Source: Neodontobutis hainanensis
Lineage: Eukaryota > Chordata > Actinopteri > Gobiiformes > Odontobutidae
NCBI GenBank assembly: GCA_024349245.1
Contig: JALDNG010000008.1
Span: 1-64,000 of the forward strand
DNA length: 64,000 nt
Direction: 5' to 3'
Under the pieces are notes generated by a model. It saw only the letters and a list, made by a program, of their open reading frames with translations. It ran no database searches and was not told the DNA's origin. Shown here in pieces: positions 12,001 through 24,955 of this stretch (its first letter is position 1; every line of letters begins with the position of its first letter). Both the position numbers and the translations under genes were made by a program.

Positions 12001-13665
12001 CACCTACATCCATAGAACTACTGGTACAATGGAAAAGGCAGTCACTCTTTTGTGGAACAGATTTGCATTTTAGAACAATCTTTCATTAGAGATTGCTATT
12101 TCTCACCTGTGTCCTGTTTTTCAGAAGCATGTGGTTCAAATTTAATGAAGGACCTATGTTACTGTCACTTGCTAGAGTCTTGCTGTGACATATTTTTGTC
12201 CCGGATGAGATGAAAAATTCCCACTGTGCACACTGAGTTCTGTCCTCTCCACAGGAAAGCTGACCCAGATTGTGTTTGGCCACTGGGACGTGGTGACGTG
12301 TCTGGCCAGGTCAGAGTCCTACATTGGAGGAGACTGCTACATCGTGTCGGGATCCAGAGACGCCACTCTGCTGCTGTGGTACTGGAGTGGAAGACATCAC
12401 ATAATAGGAGACAACCCTAATAACAGTGAGTGGGACAGGAAGAACAGATTTGATAGCGTTGGATAGTGACATTAAAAGGTGTTTTTTTTTGTGTTTCAGG
12501 CGACTATCCTGCTCCAAGGGCAGTGCTGACGGGACACGACCATGAGGTGGTGTGTGTGTCTGTGTGTGCAGAGCTGGGATTGGTCATCAGTGGGGCTAAA
12601 GGTCAGTGGAATCATTTATTAATCAACCTTTTTAATTGTGCCCTTATTCCCGAATTTTTTTAAATTGTACATCCCTATTTTATCTAAACTTTGATGATTT
12701 ATGTAAATTATCCTGTTGCCATTGATTGAGGTTTAAACTGATCTATGATTAAATCAAGTAGTTTGTTAGATCCTTGTGTGGCTTGTATATATGATAATTC
12801 ACACTAGATACAAAATATTTGTAGACCACATTCGACACTGTCAACTTTGGCAATGTTGTTCCCCCCTGTGTTCTTGAAAGTTTTATTCAGCGTTGTGTTT
12901 TCTTGGTTTCCTCAGAGGGTCCGTGTCTGGTCCACACCATCACAGGGGACCTGCTTAGAGCTTTGGAAGGTCCCGAGTTGTGCCATCAGCCTCGTCTCAT
13001 CTCTGTGTCCAGTGAGGGTCACTGTATAATCTACTACGAGAGAGGCCGCTTCTGCAACTTCAGCATAAATGGAAAATTGTTGGCACAGATGGAAGTGAAC
13101 GATTCCACACGGGTATGGATGTTTGTGTTGTATAAATACTCATAAGCAGGAATAATAACGTAAGGCTAAAAGCAGGATAATACTATTGTCTACAGCACAC
13201 AATCACCTTCTAACCTTGTTTCCATTTCCTCGTAAAAGGCAATCCTGTTGAGCAGTGATGGACAGAACCTGGTGACAGGAGGTGATAACGGTGTTGTCGA
13301 AGTGTGGCAGGCGTGTGACTTTAAACAGCTTTACATCTATCCAGGCTGTGACGCTGGCATCCGTGCCATGGACCTTTCGCATGACCAGAGGTAAAAGACT
13401 GACAGACATCAGCTCAACATGCTTAGAATTAGTGAAAGGCAAACTAAGATGCCTATATAAAGCAGAGATTGAGCTACTCTTTCATCCACACACTCTTTAT
13501 GTATATAATTTATTTACAATTTTCTCAATAGGTTTTAACTTTAAAATATGACTTCCTGTGTGTTCTCTGCTCAGGACCCTGATCACTGGCATGGCATCAG
13601 GCAGCATTGTTGCATTTAACATTGACTTCAATCGCTGGCACTACGAGCACCAAAACAGGTACTGA
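65..13665 (+). CDS. nbea: Neurobeachin, C-terminal part (26 exons, 5' incomplete)
   Basis: Neurobeachin is a large BEACH-WD40 scaffold, known as an A-kinase anchoring protein in neuronal membrane traffic and receptor targeting. Exons, all in phase: 65-191, 1886-2013, 3117-3178, 4604-4668, 4934-5042, 5144-5310, 6080-6204, 6296-6448, 6854-6990, 7087-7204, 7290-7392, 7476-7591, 8207-8319, 8421-8561, 8640-8759, 9001-9153, 9249-9413, 9735-9824, 10539-10731, 11193-11264, 11704-11859, 12255-12425, 12500-12601, 12916-13112, 13239-13390, 13575-13665 (TGA 13663-13665). They encode about 1,107 residues. The first exon has a nine-serine run. The order is DUF1088, PH-like, BEACH, WD40, ending in RWHYEHQNRY. 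The paralogue LRBA is unlikely: the residues fit NBEA better and the neighbours (sertm1, ccna1, spart, dclk1) are the NBEA neighbours. Most splice sites are GT-AG; the 72-nt exon at 11193 has a weak acceptor and a gttcgt donor. Confidence 0.97.
192..1885 (+). other. nbea: nbea intron with a possible stop-containing exon
   Basis: This 1.7 kb intron is AT-rich except for about 800-1000, where the sequence looks coding. After a pyrimidine/TG-rich stretch and a ttgcag acceptor (AG at 802-803), bases 804-999 stay open in the frame set by the upstream exon (phase 2, AG|T) for 64 codons and then stop at TAA 997-999. No good in-frame donor was found inside it. The remaining intron shows nothing I can name. 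Confidence 0.45.
1886..6448 (+). other. nbea: nbea DUF1088 region and acidic linker (7 exons)
   Basis: Seven exons encode the conserved helical stretch before the PH-like domain, with readable blocks such as LLREIFVDFAPFLSRTLLG, SVVELVMLLCSQEWQNSIQK, RVANEAEFILNRQRAED and FWRLDYWEDDLRRRRRFVRN. The last exon (6296-6448) opens with a run of six glutamates and contains ELMLEGDDDAVSLLQEKE, an acidic, probably flexible linker. The boundary exons differ in phase, so skipping single exons would mostly break the frame. Confidence 0.9.
3179..4603 (+). other. nbea: nbea intron with a GC-richer noncoding block
   Basis: This 1.4 kb intron is mostly AT-rich. A stretch around 4190-4345 has a different base composition from its surroundings and resembles conserved noncoding DNA. 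It contains CCCGGG and ATCGAT words and no long open frame. No function is claimed. Confidence 0.25.
6541..6573 (+). CDS. nbea: Candidate 33-nt microexon of nbea (GC donor)
   Basis: A tttgtttttag acceptor ends at 6540. The following 33 bases are open and are followed by GCAAGT, giving AG|GCAAGT, the strong consensus for minor GC-AG introns. The flanking exons join in phase 1 (G|GC), and 33 nt keeps that phase. Inclusion would add 11 residues (VRFRPRLFTSR) between the acidic linker and the PH-like domain. This is inferred from splice signals and phase only; there is no transcript evidence here. Confidence 0.55.
6854..7392 (+). other. nbea: nbea PH-like domain (3 exons)
   Basis: Exons 6854-6990, 7087-7204 and 7290-7392 encode the PH-like fold that packs against BEACH in this family. 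Recognisable stretches are GTLSVTTTEIYFEVDEDD, KVLAYTEGLHGKWMFSEIR, FSRRYLLQNTGLEVFMANR and VMFNFPDQATVKRVVYSLPR. In this family the PH-like domain is not thought to bind phosphoinositides like classical PH domains; it works together with BEACH. Confidence 0.92.
7476..9824 (+). other. nbea: nbea BEACH domain (7 exons)
   Basis: Exons 7476-7591 through 9735-9824 encode the whole BEACH domain. It opens at MTQRWQRREISNFEYLMFLN and passes through the signature stretches DLNQYPVFPWVL, LTLPGNFRDLSKPIGALNPK, EFYYLPEMFVNSN, KKPEDFVRINRMALESEFV and LHQWIDLIFGYKQRGPEAV. It ends near SQLLIEPHPPRSSAMHL. From 8421 to 9824 the exons are phase 0 to phase 0, which would tolerate alternative exon use. Confidence 0.95.
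10278..10400 (+). CDS. nbea: Candidate 123-nt in-frame cassette exon of nbea
   Basis: Between the last BEACH exon (ends 9824, phase 0) and the first WD40 exon (starts 10539, phase 0), a ggttttag acceptor (AG at 10276-10277) precedes 41 open codons. A gtgtgt donor follows at 10401. The length keeps the frame. The encoded stretch is rich in Pro, Ser and Thr (starts PPCSPPRPFKQLEASMSP), which would suit a flexible linker. If read on without the donor, the frame stops at TAG about 30 nt later. The donor is weak, so this could be chance in a C-rich intron. Confidence 0.35.
10539..13665 (+). other. nbea: nbea C-terminal WD40 propeller (8 exons)
   Basis: Eight exons encode the C-terminal WD40 repeats. 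Repeat landmarks are RYILVCGFWDKSFRVYSTET, GHWDVVTCLARSES, DATLLLWYWSGRHH, LTGHDHEVVCVSVCAELG, ISVSSEGHCIIYYERG, DGQNLVTGGDNGVVEVWQA and TLITGMASGSIVAFN. The first exon has two possible acceptors 15 nt apart (first bases 10539 and 10554), giving or removing five residues (CFLPQ) before SPLMF. The CDS stops at 13663-13665. Confidence 0.93.
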
Positions 13666-15900
13666 GGTGACCAGAGCGAAGAAGGGGGACAGAGAGAGGA
13701 GGCGTGTGTCTGAAAAGCAGGGTACTACACGTACAAGGAGGAAGGCGAAACACAAGACCAGACTTAAGCTCTAGTCCCAAATGATGACTCGAGGATGAGG
13801 CAGCGTTGGTGGAAATACTTCCTCTGGACATGCGTGTTTGTTAACACACGTGTGTAACCACTGACACACAATGCCCTGAAGATTCACACCAAAACCTGCT
13901 CATATACAGCCTGCAGAATTAAGCAGACCATGTGGAGGTCAGCCGGACCACTCACAGGACTGATGGCTGTTCCTGGTTCGCTTAATGCTTCACAAAGAAC
14001 CAATGTTTGTTTTGTTTTATTTTATTTATATTGTTAATAAATTATGTCCTCAATTAGGTTTAAGTTATTGGGTGGATTATAATTACTGATTTCTCTAAAC
14101 TGAAAGTCTGAAAGACGTGAAATGTACCAGCCCCACCCACCATATAATTACAGGTGCTATTGGCTTGATCTTAAATTTACCTTTGAACAAAATCTCTAGG
14201 GTTGTAATTTTATTTAATTTTACTCTACGTTATTTTTTTATTCTTCCTTTACCTTCAGCAGGGTTCAGTCAGATTTTTATGTAAATAAGGCTTTGCTTCA
14301 TTCAGAGCCTTCACTTGTTCTTTCACAACAGAAACTACGCTTATCACCTTTAATTTATTAATGACTTGCTGTATGTAAAATAATGTGTAATAATTATTAT
14401 AATGTTGACAAGATTGATGGTAATAATGATAAAAAGGATGGTCTTTGTTCTGATGGTAAAGATAGTGCCACCGAGAATGACAACCACAAGACGAACATGA
14501 TTTCCTTTGTATATTTGGTGATTGTTTTGTCAAATATGTACATATAGTCTGAGGAGGCTAGAAAGTGCAAACTCAACCTTCACTTAACCCACATTTGTTG
14601 ATTATTTAAAAAAAAATCAAATCAATGTAAAAGTTTGTTTTGTATTTGCATTTTGCACCAATCACATATCATTATTTATTAGCTTGGTTATTTCTGGTTC
14701 GGCTGCCATTTTGTTTAGGTCCATTTTCCTGACGGGATTATTTGTGCATTGATGTTTGTATTTAAAACGTTGAGCTCATGTGTAATTATTACGTTTTACA
14801 ACCTCACAGTTGTAAGCAATATCATGATTCTGTAGCTGATAGAGGTGGGCGACGGCGGTGAGAGATCGATGACATGTGAGATGTACCGTATGCGTGAAGC
14901 CATCTTGATCAAATGCGCACATGCACATACTCTATCGACAGGTTCAACTTACGTATCCAAAAAAAAGGTTAAATATTTTTGGATCTATGAAACCCTAAAA
15001 ACTATTGTATTCATGTTTTATTGCAAAGATGTAAAATATGACATGTGTGAGTTGGAAAAAAATCATGATAAGAAAAATAAAATATGCAAAGAATTTCATG
15101 ACTTGACTTGTCATTGGCCTGATTAGTTATTTATTTTTTACTTTTATTTTACTCATAGCGTTGGTGATACATGGAAAAATTTGTTTTTTACTGAACCGTA
15201 ATGCTTTAAAATTTGTTTTGAATAATGTAAATATGTAAAACCACTCACTTTAATCAGTGTCTCTAACTTTTAAAGACGGTGTGTGTAGTTTATGGCGGCA
15301 TCTTGTGGTGAAATTACAAATTGCAATTTCAAACTTCATACCCCTCCTTTTTAAAACTTTTATTGTTATTTATGAACAAATCCACATGGAATTAAGTCAG
15401 TGTCACTAACAAAATCTAACAAAATTTAGTTAAAAATGTGATGACACTTGGGTTTGATGTAAATGTCTATTTTCTCTTTTTGTTCTGTAAATTACATTTT
15501 ACATTATTTTAACTTAAGGTTTGACCAGTGTTGATTTTTAAGTGGGTGATTACTTATGTATTTAACTCTAGATGTAAAGTTAATCACGTTTCAATAAATT
15601 TGTCTCTATTTGACAAATTATTCTAAACAAAATAAACGTATGCAGTGTTTGTTTGTGACAACAAAATGTGTCAGGAACAAAACTGAGACTTTTATTGTTT
15701 ATTGTTTGTGTCTGTCATGGCTCCTAATCAACCCTTTATTGCTCTGGTGATGTTATTGGATTTTTAGAGAAACGCTGACAAACATATATTGACTTTTATC
15801 AATATATTAGTTTTTATAGTGTTGAAAGGTGACAGAGATCAGACGTCATTTGCTGTGAAACCTGAGAGAGTAGCCCTTCACAGAGTTACACCGTTCACTC
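13666..15900 (+). other. nbea: nbea 3' UTR and downstream AT-rich DNA
   Basis: No coding signal follows the nbea stop. The sequence is AT-rich with possible poly(A) signals (AATAAA at 14036-14041, 15076-15081 and 15593-15598), so the mRNA could end at several places. A short stretch around 15285-15345 (…ggcggcatcttgtggtg…) resembles a sequence common in teleost genomes. nbea and sertm1 converge here. Confidence 0.6.
15593..15598 (+). terminator. nbea: Possible distal nbea poly(A) signal
   Basis: Canonical AATAAA, the furthest downstream of the three plus-strand signals considered for nbea (the others start at 14036 and 15076), about 1 kb before the converging sertm1 gene. Which site is used cannot be seen from DNA. 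Confidence 0.35.
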
Positions 15901-16022
15901 AAAACCAGGATTTCACCTTGTAGTTCACTTCACTTTTGAGCTTTTCTGGCTGTAACCACAGACGTGCTAGGTCTAATACACCCTTCATTTCATTCATCTC
16001 ATCGCTCTCATGCACTTCAGGA

Positions 16023-16028
16023 TTTATT
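16023..16028 (-). terminator. sertm1: Possible sertm1 poly(A) signal (minus strand)
   Basis: TTTATT on the plus strand, AATAAA on the minus strand, about 570 bases past the sertm1 stop. Further candidates exist near 15690 and 15730, so sertm1 and nbea 3' ends may overlap. Confidence 0.35.
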
Positions 16029-16597
16029 ACACTCTCAAAACGTCGAGGACCAATAGACCCGTGCTTGTTTGCAAGGCTTTTATAAGGTCGTCTATTATGC
16101 CTTTTCACTTTTTTCTTTTTACTTAGATAGATATTGAGACACATAAAAGGTCTACAGAGCTGGTGGAGCAGTTTTGTCCAAATTGCATTTGTCAGCTGCC
16201 CGAGTCAACCTAATATTAGTATTCAGAAGACAACATAACTCAAAATCAAGTGGACTGTGACAGCATTCAGAGCACTTTTTACTTGAATAATGTGCAGTGT
16301 AATCAACAGGCAATGTAGGACATCATGTTTAGACAAAGAGAAGAGAAGGCAAGATTACCTTATTACTTTTAATCCAGCAGAAGGTATGCGCAGATTAGAT
16401 ATAACCATTTCTGACCCTCTAGTTAATCAAATTTCAAAAACGAATGCTTGTGTGCTATTAAAATGACATAACACCGTGTATTTAAACCGTGTATTCATGC
16501 ATGGAAATCAGTGCCACGTCGGCCTCCATGTGGATGTATTGTCTCATGTTGCTCCATCTCAGCGCATGCATTAAGAAGTTTTTGTCCTGAAACCTCT

Positions 16598-16936
16598 TCA
16601 GGTGGACAGTGAGGAGATGGTAGACCTCTGTGAAGAGATACTGCAGATCTCCATGTTAGTAAACGAGCTGCCCGCCTCGCTGCCACAGTCCGGGACAGGG
16701 GACGAGGAGCCGATGATGTTTTTCAGCCTGTGCAGGGAAATGATCAGCAGGGTCAACAGGAACACCAGCAGGCCCAGGAAGAGCCACACATACACGTACA
16801 CATTTCCAGGCCTCCCCGGCGACGAGGCGGCCGCAGATGTGGAGGCAGAGGTCGGAGAGAAGCGTAAAAAGGTCCCGTTGTCTGCAGGAAGTCCCGTGCC
16901 ATTGTGGTCCACCATAGGCACGTCCATCCCGGACAT
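16598..16936 (-). CDS. sertm1: Serine-rich and transmembrane domain-containing protein 1
   Basis: A single coding exon of 112 codons. The protein has an N-terminal part with two NGT N-glycosylation sequons (residues 12 and 20) and a Ser/Thr/Ala-rich stretch. One strongly hydrophobic segment follows (residues ~46-68, VYVYVWLFLGLLVFLLTLLI), then a short basic segment and a Ser-rich tail (EICSISSQRSTISSLST). This matches SERTM1, a small single-pass membrane protein of about 107 residues in human with poorly known function. The likely topology is N-terminus outside, inferred from the sequons. On the minus strand the ATG lies 7 bases inside an exon: a ctcacag acceptor precedes AGCCAGGATG (exon begins at 16943), so a noncoding 5' exon further right is expected. 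I could not identify it. Position next to ccna1 fits the human neighbourhood. Confidence 0.95.
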   Translation of the reverse strand: MSGMDVPMVDHNGTGLPADNGTFLRFSPTSASTSAAASSPGRPGNVYVYVWLFLGLLVFLLTLLIISLHRLKNIIGSSSPVPDCGSEAGSSFTNMEICSISSQRSTISSLST

Positions 16937-17056
16937 CCTGGCTCTGTGAGTGTGCAGAGAAGACAGTCAAGTAGTTAAGTATGTAGCTTTCACTTGCAGC
17001 TAGTCGGCTAACAACTTAAATTCACACACTTGCCAAACGTTTTATCATTTTATCCA

Positions 17057-17140
17057 TTATCTCTTTATTATCCCGGTAGGGAAATTCCTTATAGGCTGCC
17101 ACCACCAGGGGGTGCACAGCATATTTTTTTTTATGTTGGT
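17057..17140 (-). repeat. Retroelement-tail-like fragment, copy 1
   Basis: The plus strand reads tttattatcccggtagggaa and continues into attcc. The same layout (TTTAT, a few bases, CCC, a gap, GGGGAAATTC) recurs at 38822-38880 and partly at 44281-44340. On the minus strand this resembles 3' ends of fish LINE-type elements. The family name is not certain. Confidence 0.4.
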
Positions 17141-18064
17141 CAGGGAAACTGAAGCCTCCTTTCTTTGTTACTATAACCAGGTAAAAACGGTAAAAAAAAC
17201 TACCAAATAAATAGCATGTTTCATGCAGGCAGTTAAATAAATAAAGAAAACTCACTCATTATTAGAAAACTTTGAGTAATAGTCAGGGCAATGGAGGGCT
17301 GACAAACTCTGTTGGCCATTTTTGTCAATGAATAATACCAAATAATCCTAACTGAGTAGATTTTATTTTATTTATATATTTGCTTAGAATTGTGTTAAAT
17401 GTCTGTACAGTTACAGATACCGCATATGGAACCTTTTGCTCCATACAAAGCAGCTCTAGTTCAGAACTAACAACTAAAATACTAGTCTTTATCTTTACCT
17501 AAACTTCTTTCTACATGAAACACAACTTAAAAAAGTAAAAACCTGTGTATTATTTATTATTATTGACTTTAATTTCATTTGTTAATTTACTACAAAGGAC
17601 CAGGAGATACGTTTTATGAAGAGCAGTTTTCCCTCACTCTGTGACTGTGATAGATGTTTTGTTGGCAGGTGCCAGGTTGAGAGGTGCAGTAACAGCAGGG
17701 GGAGTGCTTGCCATATCAAACGCCTCTCCGGCTCAGTGCCTAGAGCTGGATTGTTCATTAATGAAGGCATCCTTATCTGATGAAATTAAATTCTTCATAA
17801 TCAGCTTTCACAAAGACAGCCCGGCCCCAGCCCTCCTCCAGTGTATATTAATACTGCTAATAGTGCTTCAGTGTCAATGGCACCGACCTGTAGCCCGTAG
17901 ATGTGTGACTGGGAGCAGGACTGTACTGTTGGATTAGGCCGGCCCTGTGCCCCTTCTGTTTGATTTGATCTATAACAGAAGAGAAAGACACTTCAAAGGA
18001 GGCAATAATTGGCCCGTGACCACAAAGAAAGCAGGAGGTCAGCTCACATCAGTGTCTCTCTGTG

Positions 18065-18065
<1 letters not shown>

Positions 18066-18120
<55 letters not shown>
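18066..18120. repeat. (TG)n microsatellite
   Basis: About 27 uninterrupted TG units. It opens all three plus-strand frames with Val-Cys repeats that are not genes. Confidence 0.97.
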
Positions 18121-18121
<1 letters not shown>

Positions 18122-18274
18122 TCTGTCTGGCCTCCCTTCCTCCACATTTTATGGATGCAGTTATCCATGCCCCATACGGCCGCCTGGTGCTCACATGTTC
18201 AGGGAAATGTCCACTTCATGAATTACTTAGAGGCTTTTACAGAAACTGCAAATATAATATTTCTATTTAATACT

Positions 18275-18545
18275 TTTGTTGAACAAGAAAAACACAAATG
18301 AGCACAACGTAAAGAACAAATGAACAACCAAACACAGCTCAGTCCAAGGAAGCAAAAAAGAGAAAAAAAGGGGTAAAAAATGTCGGGGATTAGTCCACTA
18401 TATACCCTTAGAACCAAGGCCACATCAGCTCCAGCGAAGTGGAGGTCTGGGGCCCCATAGGCCAAGCACTGTCCCCTTTTGGAATTTAAAATGGAGATCA
18501 AGTATTCTGTTGGGAACAGTTCCGGGACAGATCTGAGTCAGTTTG
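18275..18545. repeat. Dispersed repeat, copy 1 of a pair
   Basis: Shares word order with 24500-24690: an A-rich acaaa/acacagc(t)cagtcca segment, then an A-rich run, cagtccacta, tagaaccaaggc or tagcaccaaggc, ctgtcccct, and ggaacag followed by ccaggac or cgggac. The two copies are diverged, suggesting an old element. Its class is not recognised. Confidence 0.5.
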
Positions 18546-20247
18546 ATTTTGGGTTTATTGCTAATCCAAGAACAGGAAAATGTTTCTTCGAGCAGCATAT
18601 GTGAAGATGTCATACAGTCTGCCGGAGTCTGAGCCGACATTATTGCCAACATAGCCCAAGAGTAGACGCATTCCAAAACTTAAACAGATGTATCTAGGCA
18701 ATAGGAAAGTCTCAGTTCACAATATATATATATATATTTCGTATTATAACGTGTCTTATATAAACATGAACATTTTTTCAGAATCTATATAGATGTTTGT
18801 GTTTGCTCTGGGGTTCATTTTCTTGCACTTGTTTGAGGTACATGAGCATCTGCCATTACTTCTGTGGTTAGTCTGTTCATCTTTTGGCCTTGTTGTTGAT
18901 GGCCCACATCATTTTCTTCTCTGTCCTTTCTGCAATGTGGAGTTTCACAAAAAGTGCTTGCCTTAATTTACAACCAACAGTTCCTTCAGGGAGACACACA
19001 GTGTAATGGGATGGACAGGGTTGGACCAGTGGCCTTTTTTCTCTGATTGCATGTTCCCCCACACTGTGTTTTCTTTATCAAAAACTCCCAGTAGTGTTCC
19101 CGGCCCAATGAAAAAAGGGCTGCTGCTTCTTTTGACTTATTTTCTCTTCTTTGAAATCTATCCTTTATTCTTTCAGCAGAGGACTGAATTATTCATAAGA
19201 CTCAGTGTCCATGATATGACCCCAAGCTTCCTAAGACACTTTCTGTCTTATCCACAAATTATTGTTCAACTTAATTTAGGGAATATATTTTTATCAGTAT
19301 GATTATTGTACTTTTAATATTCATGTTAATGAAACCCCAATTTCTCAGTTTACTCCAGTTCTTAAGAGTGTTAAATCAGTGTAAAATGGCATTGCAGTAT
19401 GACTCATAAATTATTCACTCAGCTGCTGTAAATGTATGGTTAGGTTATGTGTAGTTAACTAATATGTAGCAGAACTTAAAAATAATTTCAAAGAATCACT
19501 TCTCTGATGTTTAAGAGCGATTTCCAACAAAACTAGTGCCTAACAAGCTTAAATGTATTCTTCTGTACATCTTAATAAAAGCTAATTTACATGTTTACAG
19601 TAAAAACGTGGCTCATATACAAGTCTGTAGGTGTCTTGGTCTGGAGTTAAAGGCTGTGGTGTCAGGGCTGAATTTAATCAGATCAAGGCCCCAATGTTAT
19701 GTGACAGTTGTTTGCTAACATACAACCTAATTACATAGGCTCCCGGCTGCTCTAATAATTCAACAAGAGCGTTTTGTTATGGACATGATGCAAAGTAGCC
19801 TAATGAGTTCTTATTATGCTTTTTTACAAGCCACTGTAAACAACTACATTCAGTAAAAACTTGCTTTGCTCATCTGTTTCTATTCACTGTTTAAACTATA
19901 AATTAGGCAGGGCCATAATCTATTCAAAACTAAAATGTTCTGTATGTGCTGACCAGAAGCCTTCATCGGACCGGCTTGGATGTTACATTCATTTTCAATA
20001 TTGACGTCTCCTTTTTACAAACGGGGTTTAGACAAATGTATGCTATCCTGTGTTATTCTGTTGCTACTTGTTGCTATTACAATGAAGCAGCCCTGCGTAA
20101 CCTTTGGACAGCACACATCCTCTGCACACTGCCTTTCAACTGCTTCCATCAGGACAGCAGTATCTCGTCCCCAGTTCTAGGACAGTGCATTATAAGAAGA
20201 GTTTTATTCCTGCAGCAGTCATCATGAACCTTTGCCCAATCTCTATT

Positions 20248-24480
<4,233 letters not shown>

Positions 24481-24499
24481 TACTTGTTTTATTCTTTTA

Positions 24500-24690
24500 C
24501 AACAACAAACAAACAAACTAACAAATAAACAAGCAAACACACAAACACAGCACAGTCCAGGGAAACAAAAGAAAATCATTGAAATAGAAAAAAGACCACA
24601 AACAGTCCACTACTGCGCTCCCTAGCACCAAGGCTGTACGAGGCTATATCCGAAGCTGTCCCCTCCCGGAACAGCTCCAGGACCAGTCTG
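24500..24690. repeat. Dispersed repeat, copy 2 of a pair
   Basis: Diverged partner of 18275-18545 with the same word order; see that entry. An acaa-rich stretch (24503-24550) leads into it. Confidence 0.5.
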
Positions 24691-24779
24691 TGCCATGACA
24701 GCAAATTTATACAAGTAACCCCTAAAGTACTACCAGTAATATGCTATGGGTTCAATTACACAGTCCAAACTCACTGTTA

Positions 24780-24955
24780 AAAAAGAAGGTCTCACAGTAA
24801 GAAGATCATGGGTCCATCCTCACCCTGCATTTAATGTAAATCTAAATCCATCATGAATGAAGGAGAAAGTCAACGGTTGTCGGTAACTTCAAGGCTGTAC
24901 CCCACCTCACGCCCAGGACAGGCTCCAGCCCCGGGCGATAGAGGTAGAGAATGAA
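24780..24955 (+). repeat. Teleost dispersed repeat fragment (plus)
   Basis: Contains aagaaggtctcacagtaagaag, gtcaacggttgtcggt and gggacaggctccagccc-like words (here ccaggacaggctccagcccc) ending in gatagaggtagagaatga. These are hallmarks of a repeat common across fish genomes whose consensus includes 'cctcacagcaagaaggtcctggg' and 'ggctccagcccc'. Diverged and truncated. Confidence 0.55.

Larger units (their letters stand above)
16944..20247. other. Intergenic DNA upstream of sertm1
   Basis: No protein gene is supported. The stretch should contain the sertm1 promoter and noncoding first exon, which I cannot place. A repeat-like tail lies near 17057-17140, a denser block at about 17630-17960 resembles conserved noncoding DNA, a TG tract lies at 18066-18120, and a dispersed repeat at 18275-18545. 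Confidence 0.5.

Noticed and set aside
16602..16949. 115-codon plus-strand frame opposite sertm1
   Set aside because: Antisense shadow of the real sertm1 exon, which has sequons, a membrane segment and family match.
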